In this document: positions 13,850 to 21,839 of the stretch, piece after piece
Position numbering within the stretch: position 1 is the first letter of the stretch
How the letters are laid out: each line of letters starts with the position of its first letter
Assembly (NCBI GenBank): GCA_024279575.1
Contig: JAJRRJ010000115.1
Span: 1 to 22,317, forward strand
DNA from: Alphaproteobacteria bacterium
GTDB lineage: Bacteria; Pseudomonadota; Alphaproteobacteria; Rhizobiales; Devosiaceae
DNA: 22,317 nt
Direction: 5' to 3'
Program-made: the position numbers and the translations under genes
Notes under the pieces: model-generated
Databases searched by the model: none
What the model was told of the DNA's origin: nothing
What the model saw: only the letters and a program-made list of their open reading frames with translations

Positions 13850-15130
13850 ATGTTTGATATGAAATGGCTGCGTGCCAACAAGGAAGAATTTGACAATTCG
13901 ATGATACGACGCGGAATTGGCCCGCAATCGGAAAAATTGCTTGAGTTGGATGATGCCCGGCGTGCCACAGTCGCCTCCCTTAATGAGTTGCAGGAATTAC
14001 GTAACAAATCCTCTAAACAAATCGGACAGGCCAAAGCCCGGGGGGATAAGGAAAAAGCGCAAAAACTTTTGGCTGAAGTTGCTGACTTAAAGGCCAAAGT
14101 GCAGGAGGGCGAAGAGAGTGAGCGTCAGCAAACTCAAGCATTAAATGAGTTTATGCTGGCTCTGCCAAACCTGTTGGCCAGTGATGTTCCTGAGGGAGAA
14201 GACGAAAACGACAATATCGAAATCAGCCGGTTTATGGAACCGACCAAATTTGATTTTGTTCCAAAAGAGCATTTTGAACTTGGCGAAGCCCTGGGGTTGA
14301 TGGATTTTGAAGCCTCGGCGCGTATGTCCGGTTCGCGCTTTGTTGTTCTTAAGGGACAGTTGGCTTTGTTGGAGCGCGCCCTTGGAAACTTCATGCTCAA
14401 TGTGCAAACAATTCATCACGGTTTTACTGAGGTCTCCGCACCGCTTTTGGTGCGCCCTGAAGCGATGATTGGCACCGGGCAGCTTCCCAAATTTTCTGAA
14501 GATTCTTTTGAGACCTCAGATGGCCGCTGGCTTATCCCGACGTCTGAAGTGTCGCTGACCAACCTGGTGCGTGAGCAAACTCTTTCTTACAAAGACTTGC
14601 CCTTGCGTTATTCATCTCTTTCTTACTGTTTTCGTTCCGAATCCGGTTCCGCAGGGAAAGACACGCGCGGCATGTTGCGTCAGCACCAGTTTTCTAAAGT
14701 CGAAATGGTGATTATCACAACTCCGGACAAGGCAGATGAAACCCACAAGGAGATGCTTGGCTTTGCCCAGGAAGTGTTCCGACGGCTAAAAATCCCCTAT
14801 CGTACCGTTGCCCTGTGCACTGGGGATATGGGGAATTCAATGCAACGTACCTTTGATATTGAAGCATGGATGCCGGGGCAGAACACCTATCGGGAAGTGT
14901 CCTCCGTGTCCATGGGCGGGGATTGGCAGGCCCGGCGCATGAATGCACGCTATCGCACTGAGGAGGGTAAAGTTGAGTTTGTTCATACTCTGAACGGCTC
15001 CGGAGTTGCCGTGGGGCGCTTGATGATTGCGCTGATGGAAAACTACCAGAACAAGGATGGTTCAATCTCTATTCCTGAACCGCTTCAAAGATATATGAAC
15101 GGCCTGGAAGTGATTGGGGCGGATAAATGA
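13850..15130 (+). CDS. serS: Seryl-tRNA synthetase
   Basis: The 426-residue class II synthetase charges tRNA-Ser and feeds selenocysteine synthesis where that exists. It has the long N-terminal antiparallel coiled coil (about 30-100, rich in K, E, Q). Motif 2 is FRSESGSAGKDTRGMLRQHQF (starting near residue 261), and motif 3 is LNGSGVAVGRLMIALMEN. The start at 13850 (MFDMKWLR) is the family's usual N-terminus and has AAGG at 13839-13842. A longer in-frame reading from 13778 would add 24 non-conserved residues. Near residue 349 the usual EVSSCS reads EVSSVS followed by MGGDWQ. The stop overlaps the surE start as ATGA. Confidence 0.96.
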   Translation: MFDMKWLRANKEEFDNSMIRRGIGPQSEKLLELDDARRATVASLNELQELRNKSSKQIGQAKARGDKEKAQKLLAEVADLKAKVQEGEESERQQTQALNEFMLALPNLLASDVPEGEDENDNIEISRFMEPTKFDFVPKEHFELGEALGLMDFEASARMSGSRFVVLKGQLALLERALGNFMLNVQTIHHGFTEVSAPLLVRPEAMIGTGQLPKFSEDSFETSDGRWLIPTSEVSLTNLVREQTLSYKDLPLRYSSLSYCFRSESGSAGKDTRGMLRQHQFSKVEMVIITTPDKADETHKEMLGFAQEVFRRLKIPYRTVALCTGDMGNSMQRTFDIEAWMPGQNTYREVSSVSMGGDWQARRMNARYRTEEGKVEFVHTLNGSGVAVGRLMIALMENYQNKDGSISIPEPLQRYMNGLEVIGADK

Positions 15131-15912
15131 AATCAAATCCACGTATTTTGATTTCAAATGACGACGGCATTGATGCTCCCGGTCTCAAGGTTTTGCAGGA
15201 TATAGCCGCACAACTAAGTGATGATGTGTGGGTTGTTGCCCCCGATACCAATCAAAGTGGGGCCAGCCATCGCTTCACTTTGGGTACGGAGCTGGAATTT
15301 AGCACGCATGGACACCAGATTTTTTCGCTCAATGGAACACCTGCCGATTGTATCGTTGCCGGATATACCCATTTGCTCAAAGATAGTCCGCCAGACATTG
15401 TGCTTGCTGGAATAAACCATGGGCAGAATATGGGGGATATTATCAATTGCTCAGGCACCGCAGCTGCTGCCCGTGAGGGCGCGCTTCAGGGCGCGCTTGG
15501 TATTGCGCTTTCTCAAGCTGTTGATTATGAAAATCAGCGCGATGTGGAGTGGGATTGCTCCAAAGCCCACGCATTGAGCCTTTTGAAAAGCCTAATTGCG
15601 CAGGTCGGCCATACTCACAACAGGAACCGTGATCTTTATTACAATGTAAATTTCCCTGATTGTGAACCAGATCAGGTGAGCGATGTGCAAACGGTTCCCC
15701 ATCAGCGTTTTGATCGTTCAGCGTTTCGCCACTATCCCAGTAAAAATGAGGGCCGATTTTTCATTTCCATCCCTGAAACACCGACGCCAATGGAAGAGAA
15801 TTTTGATTTTCATGCTTTGCACCAATCCAAATCGATCACCGTGACGCCTCTGACTTTGCGGTTTTCAGATATGGATGAAGTCCAGCGTTTGCAAGGTATT
15901 TTATCTATTTGA
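15127..15912 (+). CDS. surE: 5'/3'-nucleotidase SurE
   Basis: The 261-residue metal-dependent phosphatase acts on nucleoside monophosphates and is linked to stationary-phase survival. The metal site motif ISNDDGIDAPGL includes D12 and D13. Later come SGASHRFTL, the GTPADC strand, and AGINHGQNMGD with its metal-binding asparagine, then SGTAAAAREGAL. Length is typical (about 250-260). It overlaps serS by four bases and so is coupled to it. In many relatives pcm (protein-isoaspartate methyltransferase) follows; here 138 bases without a gene lead to the NlpD-like gene. Confidence 0.95.
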   Translation: MKSNPRILISNDDGIDAPGLKVLQDIAAQLSDDVWVVAPDTNQSGASHRFTLGTELEFSTHGHQIFSLNGTPADCIVAGYTHLLKDSPPDIVLAGINHGQNMGDIINCSGTAAAAREGALQGALGIALSQAVDYENQRDVEWDCSKAHALSLLKSLIAQVGHTHNRNRDLYYNVNFPDCEPDQVSDVQTVPHQRFDRSAFRHYPSKNEGRFFISIPETPTPMEENFDFHALHQSKSITVTPLTLRFSDMDEVQRLQGILSI

Positions 15913-16050
15913 TCGTGAATTCGATCACATGAATTCCTCTGCTATTTTGGTTTCAAAAACAGCTAACTGACATTTAGATAAAATTTTCTACGTTTTTAAG
16001 GCGCTATTTACCTTGTTGGGCCTACTCTGACATCTGTTGTTTAGTTGAGT

Positions 16051-17334
16051 ATGAGTAAGCCTATGAGTAGCCGTGTAAATACACGAGCAGTAAAAAGCGC
16101 CTCTGCGTTGGCGTTTGTTGTGTTGGGTTCTATCCTGTTAGCAGGGTGCTCCACTTTGGGTGGGTTTCCAACATCGCAGCTGAATTCTGATAATCTGGTA
16201 ACAGGATCAATTCGTCCTGTTGAGCAGGGAGACCTTGCTCAGCCAATGCCAGGTGTTTTACAACCCGTTCAGAGTTCAAACGCATCACGCGGCCCCTATC
16301 TTCCACCGGCTAATGTTGGCGGAAATGCGATGATAAACCAGGGTGTTGCGCCTTTGACAACCGCGTCAATCCCCACGGCCACCTTGCTTCCTCCGATTCA
16401 AAACAGTGCAACAATTGTTCCTTCGCAGGCTTTGCCGCCAGCGATTCAATCCAGTTCTGTTGGGAGTCAACAAACCATGTCCGCACAAACTCAATCCTCT
16501 ATTGCACCCCCGCGTGTAACTCAGCCCTTTCAGGACAATTCAGTTCCTCAGGTTACTGCAAGTCGTACTGCCCCGGCACTGGCGGTTGTTTCCTCAGGAG
16601 CGCAAACCACTCCCCCAATGGCTGGAACAAATTACGTTCACACGGTGGAGTCCGGGGAATCCCTTTATGCGATTGCCCGTCGTTATGATGTTGCATCAAG
16701 CGCTATCGTACAGGCCAATTCTCTGGCGGCAGCTGATCAGATATTTGTCGGACAAAAACTCATAATCCCCGGGCGTGCTGATTTGGTATCTGCAAACACA
16801 GGTGGCAATGTTCAGGCTCAGGCTGACCCGATTACAACCGCTTCGGTTCCCGTTCCCCAATCTCAAACGGGTGCAAATTCTGCACCACCTGCACCAGCGG
16901 TGAGTGTGCCAGCGCCTTCTGCCTCACCCCCGCAACAGGTTGCCTCTACTGCACCTCCTGTTTCTGCAGCTCAGGGTTTCCGTTGGCCGGTAACAGGAAA
17001 AGTGATTGTAAACTTCCTGGAATCCAATCGCACCGGAATAAACATTGAAGCTCCAAGTGGGGCGGCGGTTCGCGCGGTGGAAAACGGCACTGTAATTTAT
17101 GTTGGAAGCGGTGTTTCCGGTTTTGGCAATTTGGTTCTGGTTCGCCATTCCAACGGATATGTCTCAGCCTATGCCCACCTTAAGGAAATTACGGTGGCAA
17201 AGGGCAACAATATTAACCGGGGAGATCCGGTTGGAACGATCGGAATGTCCGGTTCAGTAACACGACCACAACTGCACTTCGAGCTACGCCAGGGCGCGAC
17301 GCCAGTCGATCCCATGCCGCTTTTGGCCTCCTAG
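16051..17334 (+). CDS. nlpD: NlpD-like lipoprotein with LysM and degenerate LytM (M23) domain
   Basis: The 427-residue lipoprotein has lipobox LLAGC (C33 if ATG 16051 is used), a long proline-, serine- and glutamine-rich linker, a LysM domain at about 195-242 (YVHTVESGESLYAIARRYD), and a LytM/M23 domain at about 310-427. The LytM domain lacks key residues: the H-x-G-I-D metal motif reads RTGIN (R327, N331) and HLHFE reads QLHFE (Q407), while the histidines of YAHL and of LHFE (H409) remain. Such domains in E. coli NlpD and EnvC do not cut peptidoglycan but switch on amidases during division, so an activator role is inferred. An in-frame TTG at 16045 and an ATG at 16063 are alternative starts. 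A strong terminator follows. Confidence 0.85.
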   Translation: MSKPMSSRVNTRAVKSASALAFVVLGSILLAGCSTLGGFPTSQLNSDNLVTGSIRPVEQGDLAQPMPGVLQPVQSSNASRGPYLPPANVGGNAMINQGVAPLTTASIPTATLLPPIQNSATIVPSQALPPAIQSSSVGSQQTMSAQTQSSIAPPRVTQPFQDNSVPQVTASRTAPALAVVSSGAQTTPPMAGTNYVHTVESGESLYAIARRYDVASSAIVQANSLAAADQIFVGQKLIIPGRADLVSANTGGNVQAQADPITTASVPVPQSQTGANSAPPAPAVSVPAPSASPPQQVASTAPPVSAAQGFRWPVTGKVIVNFLESNRTGINIEAPSGAAVRAVENGTVIYVGSGVSGFGNLVLVRHSNGYVSAYAHLKEITVAKGNNINRGDPVGTIGMSGSVTRPQLHFELRQGATPVDPMPLLAS

Positions 17335-17341
17335 TGCACCT

Positions 17342-17379
17342 ATGGACCAGGCGCCCCCTATCGTCTGGTCCATTTTTTT
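17342..17379 (+). terminator. Rho-independent terminator after the NlpD-like gene
   Basis: A perfect 9-bp stem atggaccag / ctggtccat (17342-17350 and 17365-17373) extends inward by three more pairs (one G-U), leaving an 8-base loop. It runs straight into seven T (17373-17379). There is no A-run on the left side, so it works mainly for the rightward gene, although the leftward ATPase gene ends just beyond it at 17386. Confidence 0.88.
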
Positions 17380-17385
17380 ACTAAA

Positions 17386-18270
17386 TCAGACGTTCTTTCC
17401 CATTTCTCCGGCAATTTGGCGAACTAACTGAATGGCAACGCGCCCGGACCGGGCCCCTCTGGTTGCAGCCCATTCAATGGCGCGGGATTTGAGTTCTTTG
17501 TCTGAAATATCAAGCCCGTAAAACTCCACATATCGCGCGATCATTTCCAAAAACTGCTCCTGCGAGCAATTATGGAACCCAAGCCAAAGTCCAAACCGGT
17601 CCGAAAGTGATATTTTTTCATGAACAGCTTCGCCGGGGTTGATGGCACTTGAGCGTTCATTGTCAATCATTTCGCGTGGCATAAGGTGGCGTCGATTTGA
17701 CGTTGCATAAAACAGGGTGTTTTGCGGACGCCCCTCAAGTCCGCCATCCAGAATTGTTTTGAGTGACTTGTAACTGGATTCCCCGGCATCAAAACTCAAA
17801 TCATCGCAATAGATGACAAATTGGGCTGGCAATTTTGCGACTACCCGCATAAGCGCAGGCAAAGTAATGATGTCTTCGCGGTTGATCTCCACAAGAACCA
17901 ACCGTTTCAGATCAGCATCATTTCTTTGAACAATATCCCCGTGCAGTGCTTTGACCAGTGAAGACTTGCCCATGCCCCGCGATCCCCAAAGCAGGGCGTT
18001 GTTTGCGCCATGGCCGCGGGCAAATTGTAGCGTGTTCTGCTCAAGTGTTCTGGCCTGGTCCTCAATACCGCATAACAACTCCAACGGCACTCGCGACACA
18101 CTTTGAACCGGAATAAGCTCACTTTCACTTTCACTTGCACTCCAGATATATGCATTCGCGTCCCCTAATTTCACGTTGGAAGAGGCATTGTTGACACCAA
18201 TTTTCTCCACGGCGGCTGCCAAACGCTTAATTGACTGGGAAATTGCTTTTAAAGTATCTGATTTGCTCAT
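17386..18270 (-). CDS. DUF815-family AAA+ ATPase
   Basis: The 294-residue predicted P-loop ATPase belongs to the DUF815 group. Walker A is GSRGMGKSS (96-104 region), Walker B is FVIYCDDLSF (151-160), the sensor-1-like segment is FYATSNRRHLMPREM, and a basic segment LSDRFGLWLGFH follows. The C-terminal helical part (EMIARYVEFYGLDIS, WAATRGARSGRVAIQLVRQI) resembles a AAA+ lid. The family's biochemical role is not established. It lies leftward between the NlpD-like gene and yajC, as I recall for several Hyphomicrobiales. It shares a 201-base divergent promoter region with yajC. Confidence 0.88.
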   Translation of the reverse strand: MSKSDTLKAISQSIKRLAAAVEKIGVNNASSNVKLGDANAYIWSASESESELIPVQSVSRVPLELLCGIEDQARTLEQNTLQFARGHGANNALLWGSRGMGKSSLVKALHGDIVQRNDADLKRLVLVEINREDIITLPALMRVVAKLPAQFVIYCDDLSFDAGESSYKSLKTILDGGLEGRPQNTLFYATSNRRHLMPREMIDNERSSAINPGEAVHEKISLSDRFGLWLGFHNCSQEQFLEMIARYVEFYGLDISDKELKSRAIEWAATRGARSGRVAIQLVRQIAGEMGKNV

Positions 18271-18471
18271 TTATGACCCAACTTGTTACTATTGGTGCTT
18301 GCTTATGCGCCGTTGCTTTTGCATAAAGCCTGCGGCGTGACATTTATATATTTTTTTGCCCCAAGGGGGTGCGTTTCGCTGATAATTCACCCTATATGGG
18401 GTATTCACAAAGGCTTTGACAAGCCAAATTGCTCGGACAAATATTGAGCACACCTATTGGAGTTATGACAG
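18271..18471. promoter_or_regulatory. Divergent promoter region between the ATPase gene and yajC
   Basis: It contains a TTGACA at 18416-18421 followed after 17 bases by AAATAT (18439-18444), a modest yajC promoter candidate. Also present are an imperfect hairpin ttatgc/gcataa (18303-18308 and 18321-18326), an imperfect palindrome accctatatggggt with attcac repeated on both sides (18385-18408), and an AT-rich tract near 18340-18357. No gene was seen. Confidence 0.4.
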
Positions 18472-18798
18472 ATGCTATTCACACCCGTTTATGCCCAGGC
18501 CGCCGGCGGCGGCGACATTCTTACCTCATTTTTCCCGATCATTCTTCTGATCATTATTTTCTGGTTTTTTATTTTTCGGCCACAGCAAAAGCGCGCTAAA
18601 GCCCACCAGGAAATGCTCGGAGCTGTTCGGCGCGGGGATACCATCGTCACAACAGGTGGCTTGGTTGGGAAAGTAACAAAAGTTACTGACGGTGCCGATT
18701 TGCAGGTTGAAATTGCCAAGGGTGTTAAAGTAAACATTGTGCGTACTATGCTTTCTGACGTGCGCTCCAAACCAGAGCCAGTCAACGATAATAAATAA
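18472..18798 (+). CDS. yajC: Preprotein translocase subunit YajC
   Basis: The 108-residue single-span protein associates with SecDF and YidC at the Sec translocon. One membrane helix (SFFPIILLIIIFWFFIF, about 19-36) is followed by the diagnostic RPQQKRAKAHQEML and the basic-rich domain RRGDTIVTTGGLVGKVTKV. The ATG is preceded by GGAG at 18459-18462. secDF follows after 54 bases, which is the standard pairing. Confidence 0.96.
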   Translation: MLFTPVYAQAAGGGDILTSFFPIILLIIIFWFFIFRPQQKRAKAHQEMLGAVRRGDTIVTTGGLVGKVTKVTDGADLQVEIAKGVKVNIVRTMLSDVRSKPEPVNDNK

Positions 18799-18852
18799 AC
18801 CGCTCGATTGTTTCGCCGTATTTAAGAAACAAAAAGACGCCAAGGATACGAT

Positions 18853-21420
18853 ATGCTCCAGTTCTCCCCAATCCGCACAGCATTGATTGCGGTCACCACA
18901 GTCCTTGGCTTTTTGTTTTTGCTGCCGAATTTTACCGGTGGTGATTATCGCAATAGCCTGCCGAACTGGATGCCCGAGTGGACAGTGGAATGGTTGCCCA
19001 CACAGAAAATTGTGCTTGGACTGGATTTGCAAGGGGGCTCGCATCTGCTGATGCAGGTCAACCGGCAGGACATAATCGACGAACGTGTCCGCGATTTGCG
19101 GCGAGAGGTGCGCTCCATTCTGGCCAATGACAACTCCATTGGTCATTTGATTTCCACTGACAATGACACCATGATCATCACACTGACCGATGAAACTCAG
19201 CTTAATGCCGCCCGTGAGGCGCTTCGGGCAGTTGAAGTTGTGGTTTCGACGTCAGTTTTTTCAGTGTCAGGGGTCGTGGAAACCAGGGTTGAAGTGACCC
19301 CGGATAATAAAATCAAGGTTTCACTTACCAAAGAGGGCATTGATGAGCGCATGTCCTCCCTGGTGACCCAGTCAATCGAAGTCATTCGCCGTCGTATTGA
19401 TGAATTGGGCACAACTGAGCCAACCATTCAGCGTCAGGGGACTGATCGCGTTCTGGTGCAGGTCCCCGGGTTTGACGATTCCGAGCGTTTGAAAGATTTG
19501 ATTTCACGCACCGCGCGCCTGACATTTCATATGGTGCATCCAACTATTACCGCGACCCAGGCCCAGGCAGAAGGCCTTCCCTTGGGAACATTTATTTTAC
19601 CAAGCGCCAATGGATTTGACGAGCTGCTGTTTGAAGATGTGGCTTTAGGTGGAGAATCGCTGGTTGATTCTCAACCCGGGTTTGATCAACAAACCGGCCA
19701 GGCCATTGTATCGTTTCGTTTTGATACCCGTGGTGCGATAATTTTTGCTGAAATCACATCCGCCAATGTGGGGCGCCGTTTCGCAATTGTATTGGATAAT
19801 CAGGTGATTACCGCGCCAACTATCCAAACCGCGATTACCGGGGGTTCAGGGCAGATTTCGGGCAATTTCACGCCCCAGAGCGCAAATGACCTTGCCGTGC
19901 TTTTACGCGCCGGGGCCTTGCCCGCTACTTTGGATATAATTGAAGAGCGTTCCGTTGGCCCATCACTTGGTGCCGATAGTGTTTCCGCCGGACTAATGGC
20001 TGGTTTGGTGGGGGCCATTGCCGTAGTTGTTTTCATGGTACTTAGCTATGGCCTCTTTGGTATTTTTGCTTCCATTTCGTTGACACTGAATATTGTCTTG
20101 GTTTTAGGCGCTTTATCGATGCTTGGTGCCACGCTCACCTTGCCCGGTATTGCCGGTATCGTTTTGACGGTAGGTATGGCGGTGGACGCCAACGTTCTGA
20201 TATACGAGCGAATACGTGAGGAAATGGTTGGTGGTCGATCGGTGCATCAGGCTCTTGAGGCCGGGTTCAAGCGCGCTATGGGCACCATTATTGATGCCAA
20301 TGTCACGACCTTTATTGCCGCTGCAGTTTTGTTCTTTTTGGGGTCCGGTCCCATCCAGGGTTTTGCCATAACGCTGGCCCTTGGCATCTTAACCACAATG
20401 TTTACTGCCTACTTTGTTACCCAGTTCATTATTGGCCGCTGGTATTCTGTTGTGCGCCCGAAAACCATACGGATAAAGTTATTCAGCATGGTGCCAGAAG
20501 GCACGAAAGTTCCCTTCATGAAATGGCGAAGAGTTGCCATGATTTTGTCAGTGGTCGCCATAGTTGGATCACTCGGTCTGTTTGGGGTAAAGGGGTTAAA
20601 CCTTGGTATTGATTTTCTTGGCGGTTCTGCGGTTGAGGTGCAAGCCATCGAAGGGGAGGCCGATATTGCTGATATTCGTACCCGCGTTGGTGCCCTTGGC
20701 CTTGGCGATGTGCAGGTGCAGGGGTTTGGCACGCCGATTGATGTCTTGATCCGGGTTGAAGCTCAAGACGGTGGTGACACCGCGCAGCAGGACGCAGTGC
20801 GTTTGGTAACCGATGCTTTGAGTGCAGATTATGACATTCGCCGGGTTGAAGTTGTGGGCCCCACGGTTTCAGGCGAGTTGGCAATCGCTGGAGCAATAGC
20901 GGTTTTTGTCGCCATTTTTGCCGTGTTGCTATATATTTGGATGCGCTTTGAATGGCAGTTCGCAGTTGGTGCTGTGATTGCTTTGGTGCACGATGTGGTA
21001 CTGACCATCGGGCTTTACTCTATTATCGGGTTTGAATTTAATTTATCCTCAATCGCAGCTATTCTCACGATCGTCGGCTATTCTCTCAACGATACGGTTG
21101 TGGTCTATGACCGGGTACGCGAATATTTACGGAAATTCCGCAAAATCAGCGTTAGAGAACTGATTGATATGTCAATTAATTCCATGTTGTCCCGTACATT
21201 GCTCACCTCTCTTACCACTGCTTTGGCTCTTTTGGCCCTGGTTGTATTTGGTGGTGAGGTTATTCGCGGATTTACCATTTCCATGACCTGGGGCGTTCTG
21301 GTTGGGACCTACTCATCCATATTTATTGCGGCGCCAATCCTGATTTTCTTCGGCCTGAAAACCCGCAAAGCGGCAGAAAAAGAGGTTAAAGAAAAGCGCG
21401 TCGATGGAGCTGAGGTTTAA
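18853..21420 (+). CDS. secDF: Fused protein translocase subunit SecDF
   Basis: This is an 855-residue fusion of SecD and SecF, which use the proton gradient to pull exported proteins through the Sec channel. The SecD half begins with a membrane span, then LGLDLQGGSHL (about 55-65), the periplasmic P1 domain, and a five-span bundle with AVDANVLIYERIREE and TTFIAAAVLFFLGSGPIQGFA. The SecF half begins near residue 555, has GIDFLGGS (585-592), and its own bundle with SLNDTVVVYDRVRE and SRTLLTSLTTALALLALVVFGGEVIRGF. Fusion is common in alphaproteobacteria. AAGGA at 18842-18846 precedes the ATG. The Mth938-like gene follows after 29 bases. Confidence 0.97.
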   Translation: MLQFSPIRTALIAVTTVLGFLFLLPNFTGGDYRNSLPNWMPEWTVEWLPTQKIVLGLDLQGGSHLLMQVNRQDIIDERVRDLRREVRSILANDNSIGHLISTDNDTMIITLTDETQLNAAREALRAVEVVVSTSVFSVSGVVETRVEVTPDNKIKVSLTKEGIDERMSSLVTQSIEVIRRRIDELGTTEPTIQRQGTDRVLVQVPGFDDSERLKDLISRTARLTFHMVHPTITATQAQAEGLPLGTFILPSANGFDELLFEDVALGGESLVDSQPGFDQQTGQAIVSFRFDTRGAIIFAEITSANVGRRFAIVLDNQVITAPTIQTAITGGSGQISGNFTPQSANDLAVLLRAGALPATLDIIEERSVGPSLGADSVSAGLMAGLVGAIAVVVFMVLSYGLFGIFASISLTLNIVLVLGALSMLGATLTLPGIAGIVLTVGMAVDANVLIYERIREEMVGGRSVHQALEAGFKRAMGTIIDANVTTFIAAAVLFFLGSGPIQGFAITLALGILTTMFTAYFVTQFIIGRWYSVVRPKTIRIKLFSMVPEGTKVPFMKWRRVAMILSVVAIVGSLGLFGVKGLNLGIDFLGGSAVEVQAIEGEADIADIRTRVGALGLGDVQVQGFGTPIDVLIRVEAQDGGDTAQQDAVRLVTDALSADYDIRRVEVVGPTVSGELAIAGAIAVFVAIFAVLLYIWMRFEWQFAVGAVIALVHDVVLTIGLYSIIGFEFNLSSIAAILTIVGYSLNDTVVVYDRVREYLRKFRKISVRELIDMSINSMLSRTLLTSLTTALALLALVVFGGEVIRGFTISMTWGVLVGTYSSIFIAAPILIFFGLKTRKAAEKEVKEKRVDGAEV

Positions 21421-21449
21421 TTTCTACCAGAAAACGGGACTGTTTATAG

Positions 21450-21839
21450 GTGACACGGGACGGACACTATCCATATCAGGCCCCAATTGATGCCTATGGC
21501 AATGGCGGGTTTCGGTTTGCGCAAATGTCCCACAGGGGATCACTGCTGTGCCTCCCCTCCGGCATGCATGCATGGGACGTTCAAAGCCTTGAGCAAATCG
21601 ATGAAACGAGTCTGAAACGGGTTCTTGACCAGGCGGACGACATCGATATTTTGCTGATCGGGCTGGGTAAAGAAATCAGCTTTTTATTGCCTCAACTGCG
21701 TGAGTGCCTAAAAGATCAACACATTATTGTTGAAGCGGTGGCAACCGCCAGTGCCATAAGCACTTACAATATTTTGCTGGGTGAGAAACGGGCTGTTGCT
21801 GCTGCGTTGATTAGCGTTGACAGCGCACGGCGCGCCTAA
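21450..21839 (+). CDS. Mth938-like (DUF498) protein, NDUFAF3 homologue
   Basis: The 129-residue cytoplasmic protein has the family's core PIDAYGNGGFRFAQMSHRGSLLCLPSGMHAW, DILLIGLGKE, and VEAVATASAISTYNILLGEKRAVAAALI. The human relative NDUFAF3 assembles respiratory complex I, and bacterial members have been noted next to yajC-secDF. The bacterial function is unproven. The GTG at 21450 is chosen because it is the only start ahead of the conserved core; its ribosome binding site is weak. It shares one base with the next gene (TAATG) and follows secDF closely, so all are probably one operon. Confidence 0.88.
   Translation: MTRDGHYPYQAPIDAYGNGGFRFAQMSHRGSLLCLPSGMHAWDVQSLEQIDETSLKRVLDQADDIDILLIGLGKEISFLLPQLRECLKDQHIIVEAVATASAISTYNILLGEKRAVAAALISVDSARRA

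Noticed and set aside
15917..15936. gaattc-N8-gaattc hairpin just after surE as a terminator
   Set aside because: The stem is AT-rich and no T-run follows.
18352..18370. Hairpin-like gcccc/gggg after a T-run upstream of yajC
   Set aside because: The T-run precedes the stem on the plus strand and gives an A-run on the minus strand, so it does not form a terminator in either direction.
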